64,000 nucleotides of DNA from Prosthecobacter fusiformis (GTDB lineage Bacteria; Verrucomicrobiota; Verrucomicrobiia; Verrucomicrobiales; Verrucomicrobiaceae), in NCBI RefSeq assembly GCF_004364345.1, contig NZ_SOCA01000009.1, forward strand, positions 62,001-126,000. The letters are read 5' to 3'. Both the position numbers and the translations under genes were made by a program. Below are positions 1-7,370 of this stretch, one piece after another; the stretch's first letter is position 1, and every line of letters begins with the position of its first letter. Below the pieces are notes generated by a model. The model was not told where the DNA came from, searched no databases, and saw only the letters and a program-made list of their open reading frames with translations.

Positions 1-278
1 CGGACGACCATGCCGGCGCTGTCGCGGCTGAGGTTCCAGACGGCATCGGTCACTTTTCCCTGGGCACTGGCAGGCAGGCGGTCGAACCAGCGGAGGCGCT
101 CCTGGTCCGGGAGGATGCGGCCTTCGACACCCCACTTGGTGATGTCGTGCCATTCCAGGTTGTCCTGTGCCTGTTTGTTGACGCCCATGGCGGGGTCCAG
201 CTTGGAGACATCCGGGGCTTTTTGGGCGTGAGACAGGCTGGCCAGGGCCAGCAACAGGGCGAAGGGAAGAAGACGCAT
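1..278 (-). CDS. N-terminal part of a secreted SGNH/GDSL-hydrolase-like protein (cut by window edge)
   Basis: The gene runs off the left edge; only the first 92 or so residues are visible. It starts at an ATG at 276-278 and opens with a clear signal peptide (MRLLPFALLLALASLSHAQ). The mature part contains a WGVEGR motif and then WNLSRDSAGMVVR. These words are typical of the N-terminal beta-domain of SGNH/GDSL hydrolases common in Verrucomicrobia and Planctomycetes, which cleave ester-linked groups outside the cytoplasm. The catalytic domain is not in the window, so the family call rests on N-terminal resemblance only. The ORF on the opposite strand here is a shadow. Confidence 0.55.
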   Translation of the reverse strand, partial: MRLLPFALLLALASLSHAQKAPDVSKLDPAMGVNKQAQDNLEWHDITKWGVEGRILPDQERLRWFDRLPASAQGKVTDAVWNLSRDSAGMVV

Positions 279-767
279 GGTGGGCAGGGTAGGGTTGTGA
301 AAGTGCCTTTCGGCTAAGGCTAAAGATGACGCTGGAAAGGCAGGGAGTATTGCATGGCTTCCATCGGAACGAGCGGAACTTTGATCCGTGGAGGCGGGCG
401 CACGGTATAGGTTTCAAGTATCGAGGAGGAGGTGGGCGGAGCCGGAGGATGGGGAAAAAGGGGGGCGATGGGGAAGAAATGCATTTTATCCCCATTTGGG
501 GATTTTTGAGGTTAAGGCTTTGATTCACAAGTGATTAGGATGGGGGTTTCATGGGGATCTGTTTCCCCATGGGGAAGGGTGTGGGGAAAAGGACGGCCGG
601 GGTGCTCCCATCGCGATGGAATGATGGATCGAGGTAATTCGATGCATATGATTAAATAATATTATATAGATAGGCTATTTTGCAAGTGAGATGGGGAATG
701 CCGGGGCGCGGCGGGATTTCTGCCGGGAGAATTCAGGCCCGGTCTTGCTGAGGGGCGTAGTGTAAGC
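279..767. other. Gene-free spacer of 489 bp with promoter-like AT-rich stretch
   Basis: No convincing coding region is seen. The spacer separates the leftward gene (start at 278) from the rightward DoxX gene (768). It has a GC-rich part crowded with GGGGA words (described separately), a short hairpin ATCCCC-ATTT-GGGGAT followed by TTTTTG at 488-508, and a sharply AT-rich stretch at about 640-675 that would suit the DoxX promoter. Confidence 0.5.
449..698. promoter_or_regulatory. Cluster of ATGGGGAA/T words in both orientations
   Basis: The word ATGGGGA(A/T) occurs at 449, 468, 551, 569 and 691 on the plus strand and at 488 and 563 on the minus strand. Near-matches lie at 495 and 581. Two of the copies form the perfect 14-bp palindrome TTCCCCATGGGGAA at 563-576. 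Seven exact copies of an 8-mer in 250 bp, in both orientations and upstream of a gene start, suggest repeated sites for a DNA-binding protein. No known regulator motif was recognised, so the function is inferred. Confidence 0.35.
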
Positions 768-1166
768 ATGTCCACTCTCCGCACTGTATCCCTGGCCGTG
801 ATGGGCCTGTTTTTCATCGCGGCGGGGGTGAACCATTTTTTGAATCCGCAGGTGTATGTGAGCATGATGCCGCCGTATCTGCCGTATCCGGAGACGCTGA
901 ACTACATCAGCGGGGCGGCGGAGGTGGCGGGGGGTATCGGGATTTGGATTCCGCGTCTGCGCTGGCTAGCAGCCTGGGGGTTGATCGCTCTGCTGGTGGC
1001 GGTTTTCCCGGCGAATGTGCAGATGGCGATGGATGGCTTGCCAGGGCATGATATTCCGACTTGGGTCCTGCTGGGGCGGCTGCCTTTGCAGTTGGTATTC
1101 ATCGCCTGGGTATATTGGACTTGTCTGGCCAAGAGAGCGCGGGGTGCGACGAAGCGATCCTTTTAG
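768..1166 (+). CDS. DoxX family membrane protein
   Basis: The protein has 132 residues and four hydrophobic segments (about 8-25, 45-62, 66-88 and 98-122), with the early motif FFIAAGVNHFLNP that is typical of the DoxX/DoxD-like family. These are small inner-membrane proteins whose biochemical role is mostly unknown; some work with oxidoreductases in thiol or quinone chemistry. The length matches the family. No Shine-Dalgarno sequence is obvious before the ATG. It stands alone, with a long regulatory-looking spacer upstream, and no partner gene points to a specific job. Confidence 0.85.
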   Translation: MSTLRTVSLAVMGLFFIAAGVNHFLNPQVYVSMMPPYLPYPETLNYISGAAEVAGGIGIWIPRLRWLAAWGLIALLVAVFPANVQMAMDGLPGHDIPTWVLLGRLPLQLVFIAWVYWTCLAKRARGATKRSF

Positions 1167-1268
1167 TGAGAATGGTGTCATTGAAGAGGACGAGGGTTTT
1201 TCTCAATGGGCAATGGGGAGAAAGGGCTTGCCGACTTGAGGCGTTCTTTTTTACAATCATTTCACCCC

Positions 1269-1509
1269 ATGAAATTTCTTATAAAGCAGGCCCGAATGAT
1301 CCTGCTGCTGGTGTTCTTTTTCGGGTATCTGGAAGGCGATGGGCTATCAATGGAATGAAGACTCCAACCGCACCCTGCCCAACCCTTTAAACGTCCCCCG
1401 CACGGAACGGTCCATGAGCCTGACTGACATCGTGATTCAAAATCGTGACGATGACCCACTGCGGGCGGCGATGGTGGCCGGGTTCAAGACTCTGGGCATC
1501 AAGCTCTGA
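1269..1509 (+). pseudogene. Small membrane-anchored protein gene, apparently frameshifted
   Basis: From the ATG at 1269 the reading frame gives a typical N-terminal anchor (MKFLIKQARMILLLVFFFG) but stops at 1356-1358. The +1 frame is open through the same point and continues as GIWKAMGYQWNEDSNRTLPN to a TGA at 1507-1509. Removing one G from the CGGG run near 1321-1324 would join them into a protein of about 79 residues with one membrane helix and a polar tail. It is either a decayed gene, a sequencing error, or a separate 56-residue ORF starting at the ATG at 1339. Family unknown. Confidence 0.45.
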
Positions 1510-1552
1510 ACTCCCAACTCGCCCTTTTTGATTTCAACGTTACCCCTTTCCC

Positions 1553-1954
1553 ATGAGCACGACCCCTTCCTATAAACCGGCTTCCTATAATTCCGTCTCC
1601 CCCTATCTGGTGGTGACGAATGCGGCGGCGACGATTCAGTTTCTGAAAGATGTCTTCGGAGGCGAGGAACTGCGGCGCATGCCGGACCCGAAAAGGGAGA
1701 ACCGCCTGATGCATGCCGAAGTGCGCCTGGATGATACCGTAATTATGCTGGGCGATTGCATCGAAGGTGGCTGGCCTGCCGTGGAGGCCCATGTGCATGT
1801 CTATGTGCCCGATGTGGACGCCACCTATGCCAAGGCGCTGGCCTGCGGAGCTACCGGCGTGCAGGAACCTGTGCAGAAGGATGATGAGGACAAACGCGGC
1901 GGTTTTAAAGACGCCGGCGGGACGACTTGGTGGGTGGGGACGAAGGTGGATTGA
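1553..1954 (+). CDS. VOC family protein (PhnB/glyoxalase-like)
   Basis: The protein has 133 residues and the paired beta-alpha-beta pattern of the vicinal oxygen chelate fold: SVSPYLVVTNAAATIQFLKD at the N-terminus and HVHVYVPDVDATYAKALACG in the second half. The order of motifs (FLKDVFGGEELRR, then HAEVRLDDTVIMLGD) is that of the PhnB-like subgroup. Members bind a divalent metal or act as small-molecule binding or resistance proteins. Substrate cannot be told from sequence. It lies just before the AT-rich island and its base composition matches the GC-rich surroundings, not the island. Confidence 0.85.
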   Translation: MSTTPSYKPASYNSVSPYLVVTNAAATIQFLKDVFGGEELRRMPDPKRENRLMHAEVRLDDTVIMLGDCIEGGWPAVEAHVHVYVPDVDATYAKALACGATGVQEPVQKDDEDKRGGFKDAGGTTWWVGTKVD

Positions 1955-2048
1955 CCACACAGCTTCCATATCACCCCTTTATGCCAGAAGAAAGATGTCA
2001 GTCGTCGCACCTTAAATTTGATTGTTAACAAAAGTCTTGATTATCTGA

Positions 2049-3719
2049 ATGATTAAAAAAATAAGTTTAAAATTTGGAAGCGCGCCGGGTGAACAAGCGG
2101 TATCATTTGATTGTACTCCTGTAACTGTTTTTGTCGGCCCTAATAATTCTGGGAAAAGCAAAGCTCTTTCTGAAATTCTCCATTTTTGCAGTGAAGGTAC
2201 CAAGGTCGAGAATAATATAATACTTTCGGATTTAATATTCGACGAACCTTCAGAGCAAGCTGCTAAACAAAATTTAGAACACGTAAAACTAATGCCGCGT
2301 CGGGGTGAATCACTCCAATTGGGCAACACTATTGTTGGAAAAAAAAGTGTCAGGTATCATATGCCAGAACACGACCTTTTGGCATGGTTGCTGGCTCCAA
2401 ATACTAACTCACATGCTTTTTGTTTTTATTACCTTTCTTATAACACAATTATACTAAATGGACAAAATCGGATAAACCTTATAGAAGATCAGCCTGCCGG
2501 AGATCTTCAACAACCAGCACATTCAAGCTTTCAAGTTCTTTTTCGAGATGATAACAAAAGGTCTGAAGTTCGAAGAATAGTGCATGAAGCTTTTGGTCTA
2601 TATCTAACTATCGATCCTACTAACCTCGGTCAACTGAGGTTAAGGCTATCTAAGCGGGCGCCCTCCACCGCAATGGAGGAAAGAGGTATTCATGATGAAG
2701 CTGTAAGTTATCATTCCGCTTCCCTGCCAATTCATTCGGGTAGTGATGGGATAAAAGCATTTACCGGAATGATTACCGAGATAATTGCGGGCGATCCCAA
2801 AATTCTTCTGATTGATGAGCCGGAGGCATTTTTGCACCCGTCTCTAGCTTATAAATTAGGGAAAGAAATTGCTCAAGCCACCTTAGGCAGTGATAAACGA
2901 ATCTTTGTTTCTACCCATTCTCCTAATTTTGTGATGGGCTGTATTCAGTCAGGCACACCAGTCAATATAGTACGTCTTACATATCGAAACGAAGTGTCGA
3001 CTGCAAGAATTCTGCCAAACCATGAAATTCTTCGGTTGATGCGCAATCCATTGCTTAGATCTACAGGCGTCCTTGAAGGCTTGTTTTATGAATATGTGAT
3101 TGTAACCGAATCCGACACAGATAGGGCATTCTACCAAGAAATTAACGAGCGACTTTTAAACTTCAAGCCTGAGTGGGGTATTCCAAATTGTCTTTTTATA
3201 AATGCCCAAAACAAGCAGACCGTTAAAACAATCCTCAAGCCCCTTCGATCTCTAGGTATACCAGCGGCTGGGGTGGTCGATATTGATATATTGAAGGAAG
3301 GCGGCACGGTATGGACCAGTTTCCTGGAGAGTGGCTTTCTCCCGAGCTTATCGTATCGCCCCTATTCCGATATAAGGGCAGCCGTTAAACAATCCTTAGA
3401 TTTGTCAGGTTCTTGTATGAAAAGACATGGGGGCCTTACTTTGCTGAATGAGAGCGCGAGGGAGGCTGGTAATAATCTTTTTGATGAGTTGGCGCGGTAT
3501 GGATTATTTGTCGTGCGTCATGGAGAACTTGAATCTTGGCTTCAAGAATTGCAGGTGTCACATCATGGACCCACTTGGCTCATAGAGGTGTTTAATAAGA
3601 TCGGCGAAGATCCAGATAAGCCAAATTACTTAAAGCCTGGTGATGACGATGTTTGGAGATTTATTTTCCAGATTAAAGAGTGGTTTTTTCGCAAAGATAG
3701 GAAAGGCATTCCTTTTTAA
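2049..3719 (+). CDS. OLD-family-like AAA ATPase with TOPRIM nuclease domain
   Basis: The protein has 556 residues. The N-terminal ABC-type ATPase domain has a Walker A motif GPNNSGKS at 30-37 and a Walker B motif ILLIDEPEAFLHP around 252-264, followed by a conserved STHSPNFV stretch. The C-terminal part reads as a TOPRIM-like domain: E354 in VTESDTD, the D411-x-D413 pair in VVDIDI, and GELESWL later. This layout is that of overcoming-lysogenization-defect (OLD) nucleases, known from phage defence and DNA repair. The gene is clearly AT-rich compared with its neighbours, has no Gabija-type helicase partner beside it, and is followed by tandem repeats. Horizontal acquisition and a stand-alone defence role are inferred. 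Confidence 0.75.
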   Translation: MIKKISLKFGSAPGEQAVSFDCTPVTVFVGPNNSGKSKALSEILHFCSEGTKVENNIILSDLIFDEPSEQAAKQNLEHVKLMPRRGESLQLGNTIVGKKSVRYHMPEHDLLAWLLAPNTNSHAFCFYYLSYNTIILNGQNRINLIEDQPAGDLQQPAHSSFQVLFRDDNKRSEVRRIVHEAFGLYLTIDPTNLGQLRLRLSKRAPSTAMEERGIHDEAVSYHSASLPIHSGSDGIKAFTGMITEIIAGDPKILLIDEPEAFLHPSLAYKLGKEIAQATLGSDKRIFVSTHSPNFVMGCIQSGTPVNIVRLTYRNEVSTARILPNHEILRLMRNPLLRSTGVLEGLFYEYVIVTESDTDRAFYQEINERLLNFKPEWGIPNCLFINAQNKQTVKTILKPLRSLGIPAAGVVDIDILKEGGTVWTSFLESGFLPSLSYRPYSDIRAAVKQSLDLSGSCMKRHGGLTLLNESAREAGNNLFDELARYGLFVVRHGELESWLQELQVSHHGPTWLIEVFNKIGEDPDKPNYLKPGDDDVWRFIFQIKEWFFRKDRKGIPF

Positions 3720-3886
3720 GCTCTGCTGGTTCTCGGTCGCTGCGCGACCTTCATCGACCGGCTATTTTCCATGCTCCCTCTGGGAGCGGGGACTGTGGAT
3801 GGGGGCGTTGATTGGGGGGGAGAGGCGTCGTCTCCGGGGGGCTGGTCAGGGAGTAGGAGTGGCGGCTGCGCCGCAGGAAGATGGTT
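3720..3886. other. Spacer after the ATPase gene with short hairpins
   Basis: This non-coding stretch begins with the hairpin GGTCGC-TGC-GCGACC at 3735-3749, just after the stop codon at 3719, which could end transcription weakly (there is no U-tract). A second short inverted repeat, GCGGC-TGC-GCCGC, lies near 3862. Base composition switches abruptly from AT-rich to GC-rich at about 3730. No gene is supported; the ORFs on either strand here arise from the repeats. Confidence 0.4.
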
Positions 3887-4182
3887 GCGGACAGGAGTGT
3901 CCGCGCTCCGCTCGAGGAGTGCTCGTCGCTGATTTCGGAGTGATGTTTCTCAGCGTTCCGCATGAATGCGGGACTACACAACGGCGGCGGACAGGAGTGT
4001 CCGCGCTCCGCTTGAGGAGTGCTCGTCGCTGATTTCGGGGTGACGTTTCTCAGCGTTCCGCATGAATGCGGGACTACACAACGGGTGCGGACAGGAGTGT
4101 CCACGCTCGGCTCAAGGGGTGCTCGTCGCTGATTTCGGGGTGATGTTTCCTGCATTCCGCATGAATGCGGGACTACAGAACG
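3887..4182. repeat. Three tandem copies of a 100-bp repeat, each with two palindromes
   Basis: Units begin at 3887, 3987 and 4087, so the period is exactly 100 bp. Copies 1 and 2 are nearly identical; copy 3 is more diverged and slightly shortened. Each unit opens with the hairpin CGGACA-GGAG-TGTCCG and closes with CCGCAT-GA-ATGCGG followed by GGACTACA. The unit ends about 80 bp before the desaturase start. The look is that of a palindromic intergenic repeat family amplified in tandem, not of CRISPR, because there are no variable spacers. Confidence 0.85.
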
Positions 4183-4265
4183 ATTGTCGAAAATCCGCGT
4201 GCGGGGCGTTGGTTCGGAGGAATCCGTGTTGCTAATTCACTGATTCAGATGATGGATGGCAGCTC

Positions 4266-5297
4266 ATGACTGATGGTCAAACTACGGCTGATTTCTTCAT
4301 TCGTGGCTCAGTGAGCAGGTCTGGTCCTGAGCTCGTTCTGGCCACGAAGCCTTTTGCCGTGGACAGCACCGCTAGGAGCTGGTGGTACGTACTTTCCACA
4401 GCGGGGCTGCTGGCGGCGGCGGTGGCGGGCACGCTGCTGGCTCCGCATGTGCTGCTGAAGGTGGCTTCCAGTGTCTTGACCGGGCTGCTGCTGCTGAGGT
4501 TGTTCGTCATTTATCATGATCAGCAGCACCACGCTATTTTGCCGAAATCAAAAGCGGCGGAGTGGTTTATGTGGGTGTTTGGCATTTTATCGCTGAGCCC
4601 GAGCAGCATCTGGCGTGCTTCGCACAATCATCATCACAATCACAATTCGAAGATCAAGGGTTCCCACATCGGCTCCTTTCCTATCATGACGCGGGAGCAT
4701 TTCGAGAAGGCTCCGAAGTCGGCACGCTGGCTGTATCTTTTCATGCGGCATCCGCTGACGATCCTGTTTGGCTACCTGACGATTTTCCTGCACGGCATGT
4801 GCCTGCGGCCCTTTGTGATGAAGCCGCGTGAGCACTGGGATTGTTTCATCTCCGTTTTAGTCCATGCGGGTATCGCGGGCTGCTTGATCGGTTTTGCGGG
4901 TTGGCAGGCGTGGCTGCTGACGCAGATCATCCCGCACTTCATCGCCAGTGCGATCGGTTCGTATCTCTTTTATGCGCAGCATAATTTCCCGGGCGTGGCG
5001 TTTTACGACAAGTCTGGTTGGACGTATGACCGCGCGGCGCTGGAATCCAGCAGCTACATGAAGATGGGGCCGGTGATGGCGTGGTTTTCCGCGAACATTG
5101 GCTACCACCACATTCATCATCTGAATGCGCGCATTCCCTTTTACCGTCTTCCGGAAGTGCTGGAGGCTCTCCCCGAAATGAGGAACCCGAAGGTGACGAC
5201 GCTGAAGCCCTTCGATATGTATCGCTGTCTGAGCCTGAAGGTCTGGGATACGAAACAGCAGAGGATGGTGGCGCTGGATGGTACAGACCGGGAATAG
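4266..5297 (+). CDS. Membrane fatty acid desaturase
   Basis: The protein has 343 residues and carries the three histidine clusters that bind the di-iron centre of membrane desaturases: HDQQHH at 84-89, HNHHHNH at 120-126 and HHIHH at 281-285. Hydrophobic segments flank them (about 43-82, 102-112, 150-170 and 195-240). It should introduce a double bond into membrane acyl chains using O2 and an electron donor. No dedicated reductase is adjacent. The next gene, on the opposite strand, is a lipid acyltransferase, so this is a small envelope-lipid neighbourhood. The desaturated position and substrate (acyl-lipid or acyl-CoA) are not determinable. Confidence 0.88.
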   Translation: MTDGQTTADFFIRGSVSRSGPELVLATKPFAVDSTARSWWYVLSTAGLLAAAVAGTLLAPHVLLKVASSVLTGLLLLRLFVIYHDQQHHAILPKSKAAEWFMWVFGILSLSPSSIWRASHNHHHNHNSKIKGSHIGSFPIMTREHFEKAPKSARWLYLFMRHPLTILFGYLTIFLHGMCLRPFVMKPREHWDCFISVLVHAGIAGCLIGFAGWQAWLLTQIIPHFIASAIGSYLFYAQHNFPGVAFYDKSGWTYDRAALESSSYMKMGPVMAWFSANIGYHHIHHLNARIPFYRLPEVLEALPEMRNPKVTTLKPFDMYRCLSLKVWDTKQQRMVALDGTDRE

Positions 5298-5323
5298 GGG
5301 ACCACGGTCTGACCGGGCATAGG

Positions 5324-6244
5324 TTACGCCACCGATGATTCCTCCACCGGGCGGGGTGGTTTTTTGTTCTTGGTTTTCCAGCGGTCGTGGACCCAGAACC
5401 AGTTGGCGGGATCCCGGCGCACGCCGACTTCCAGGGCGGTATTGATGTCGCGCATCAGGTCTTCGACACTGCGGCGCTTGCCGTTTTCCTCCATGCGAAG
5501 GGGTTCGCCGATTTCCAAGACCCACTTGCCCAGGCCGACGCGGTAGCAGATGGGCACGAAGATGACGCACTTGTAGCGCATGGCGAGGATGACCGGGGCG
5601 CGCGTGGTCCAGGCGTAATAACCGAGGAAGGGCAGCTCAATGCCGCCGCTGCGGTCCGCCTGATCGCTGGCCAGAATGAGCAGCTTGCCGCCCTCTGACA
5701 TCGCGCGTTTTAAATCATCGGCACCGGTGCGGCGATCCACCAGGATGTTCCCTGAGACGGTGCGCATGCGGTACACGAGCTGATCCAGCTTCGGCGGGCG
5801 GATGCCGCGATAGGTGGCTACAGCCCGATACTCAGGGATGAGCGCGGACATGCGGTTGGCCAGTTCGAAATTGCCGAAGTGGCCGCCCGTGAAAACACGA
5901 TTCACCAGCTTTCCGTCCGCATCCACGGCGCGCACGGCTTCCTCGCCTTTGACGGAGAAGATGGTGCGGAGCTGGGCGTCGTTCATGGCCATGCCTTTCA
6001 TGGCGCAGCAATAGACCTCACCCAGCCGACGGAAATTTTCTTTGGCGATGGCGCGGATCTCCGCCGGGGACTTTTCACCCGCGAAGCACATGGTCAGATT
6101 TTTCAGGGCGACGCGGCGATGGCGGGCATCCACCCAATAAGCCAGCGCGCCACCCCAGCGGCCAATGCGCGCCACCCAGCGGACGGGCAAGGCCTGAAAG
6201 AAAGCTAAAAAGGCGCGAGCAATGAGGTAGAGGAAATGTTCCAT
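5324..6244 (-). CDS. LpxL/HtrB-type lysophospholipid or lipid A acyltransferase
   Basis: The protein has 306 residues. An N-terminal hydrophobic anchor is followed by VALKNLTMCF and then the catalytic H-x4-E motif of this family, GGHFGNFELA, with H122 and E127. Later words such as ILASDQADRSGGIELPFLG also fit the LpxL/LpxM acyltransferase family, which adds secondary acyl chains to lipid A on the cytoplasmic face of the inner membrane. It converges with the desaturase gene, with 26 bp between stops. Whether lipid A or another glycolipid is the acceptor is unresolved. Confidence 0.85.
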   Translation of the reverse strand: MEHFLYLIARAFLAFFQALPVRWVARIGRWGGALAYWVDARHRRVALKNLTMCFAGEKSPAEIRAIAKENFRRLGEVYCCAMKGMAMNDAQLRTIFSVKGEEAVRAVDADGKLVNRVFTGGHFGNFELANRMSALIPEYRAVATYRGIRPPKLDQLVYRMRTVSGNILVDRRTGADDLKRAMSEGGKLLILASDQADRSGGIELPFLGYYAWTTRAPVILAMRYKCVIFVPICYRVGLGKWVLEIGEPLRMEENGKRRSVEDLMRDINTALEVGVRRDPANWFWVHDRWKTKNKKPPRPVEESSVA

Positions 6245-6339
6245 TAGGAGTGACCGGGGCCGCAGGGGCTGTAGTCGTGGCCTTGGGGCAGGTCAATGGT
6301 GCCGTTTGTACGTCGAAGGGTAGGCGGACTTTCTGGCTG

Positions 6340-6531
6340 CTAATGCTCAGGGTGATCGTTATTTACCGAAATAGATTTCTGCCGAGAGATGCGAAGCATG
6401 ACGTGCAGTGCCGTATCGCGATCTTGGGTTGGAACGATACGACCGACGGTCAGGGCACCACGAGCGGATATTTGGCAGCCTTCCCTCAGCTTGATCGTGG
6501 CATTTTCATAAGCAAAACAATGTGCTTTCAT
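6340..6531 (-). CDS. Possible small coupled ORF, 63 residues, unknown
   Basis: The ATG at 6529-6531 overlaps the stop of the upstream minus-strand ORF in an ATGA arrangement, as in translational coupling. The predicted peptide (starting MKAHCFAYENATIKLREG) has no recognised domain, signal or membrane segment. Coding status is doubtful: the overlap may be chance next to a decayed locus. Confidence 0.2.
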   Translation of the reverse strand: MKAHCFAYENATIKLREGCQISARGALTVGRIVPTQDRDTALHVMLRISRQKSISVNNDHPEH

Positions 6532-7055
6532 TTTCTAGACCTAAGCTGTTGATAAATGCTATTTAGTTCTAGCCAAAACTCATCAGATTCGTCAATTAGG
6601 GATCGATTGCATATGAATCCCAAGTGATAAATTGAGCTTTCGTTTGAACTTCCATCCTTGGATAAGGTTACAAGAGTTTCTTTTTCTTCATAGTAGATGC
6701 ATTGTATGCTCCAGCTATTAAATATTTTGGTCGGGGCTAACGCTGAAAGGCGGTTGGAGATGGATGTTATCTCCTTTCCTGGAATTTCTGATTCTACATG
6801 AAAGATAACATCCATGGATGAGCTAAAATAAAGCTCTGTGTTATTCGTTTCATAAAGCGATGTAAATGCACAATTGAGCGCACTCTCAAATAGATAGTCA
6901 CAATAGGTTATATCGCCATCCGCTCCAACTTGAACTATCAGATTCAAACTGTTCTCTTCTTGAGGAGCAATCACTTTGACGCCTGACCCACTTCTAGCAA
7001 TTAAAACTCCGGTGAATGGTGTTATAATATTTGCTCCAATGGGCTCCGCATTCAT
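6528..7055 (-). CDS. Unknown protein, AT-rich, probably the 3' part of a frameshifted gene
   Basis: The 175-residue product has no recognised family. It is soluble and acidic, with beta-rich stretches such as SLNLIVQVGADGDITYCDYL. Its ATG at 7053-7055 lies inside the preceding ORF (6994-7296), which is in another frame; the overlap is 62 bp. That, together with the shared AT-rich composition, suggests the two ORFs are one broken gene or a tightly packed foreign pair, possibly remains of a toxin-immunity type locus (inferred from composition and size only). Its stop overlaps the next small ORF. Confidence 0.5.
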   Translation of the reverse strand: MNAEPIGANIITPFTGVLIARSGSGVKVIAPQEENSLNLIVQVGADGDITYCDYLFESALNCAFTSLYETNNTELYFSSSMDVIFHVESEIPGKEITSISNRLSALAPTKIFNSWSIQCIYYEEKETLVTLSKDGSSNESSIYHLGFICNRSLIDESDEFWLELNSIYQQLRSRK

Positions 7056-7296
7056 ACTCTTGGTTTATATACTCGGATGGATCTATTAAATACAACTCGG
7101 AATTAAATGAGCCCAGACCGTTGGATTTTAATAATGATATCAGATCCTTAGGGACTTTGAATTCTAACTGATCCAGTTTCGCTCTTTCAACCAAGGAAGT
7201 TATTTTGTTGAATATCATAAACCAATTTTGCTGAGCTCGCGTGAACCCATTTGCCACCCATTCAGTCAAAAGGTGTGTGTGATTCTTGCAGAGCAA
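6994..7296 (-). CDS. Unknown protein fragment, AT-rich, probably the 5' part of the same frameshifted gene
   Basis: The frame is open for 100 residues from a TTG at 7294-7296. No ATG precedes it before an in-frame TAG about 33 bp further upstream, so the natural N-terminus is probably lost or starts at the TTG. The product (LCKNHTHLLTEWVANGFTRA near the start) is not recognised. The last codons, from about 7055, read in a frame different from the 175-residue ORF that overlaps it. A single frameshift would join LYLIDPSEYINQEY to the downstream product. Confidence 0.4.
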   Translation of the reverse strand: MLCKNHTHLLTEWVANGFTRAQQNWFMIFNKITSLVERAKLDQLEFKVPKDLISLLKSNGLGSFNSELYLIDPSEYINQEYECGAHWSKYYNTIHRSFNC

Positions 7297-7370
7297 ATGG
7301 GGGGCTTCTGAACTCGAATTGAATTGCTATGCCGACGGATCGTCGGCGCTCCATGGTCCGCGAGCTGGGG

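Noticed and set aside
2049..3719. Gabija system
   Set aside because: A GajA-like protein would need a UvrD-like GajB next to it; the neighbours are a VOC gene and a repeat array.
3751..4155. 134-residue minus-strand frame over the tandem repeats
   Set aside because: It repeats the same Pro/Arg/Cys-rich words each 100 bp because of the repeat; it is not a protein.
3887..4182. Possible CRISPR array
   Set aside because: The 100-bp units are similar along their whole length and have no variable spacers; no cas genes are near.
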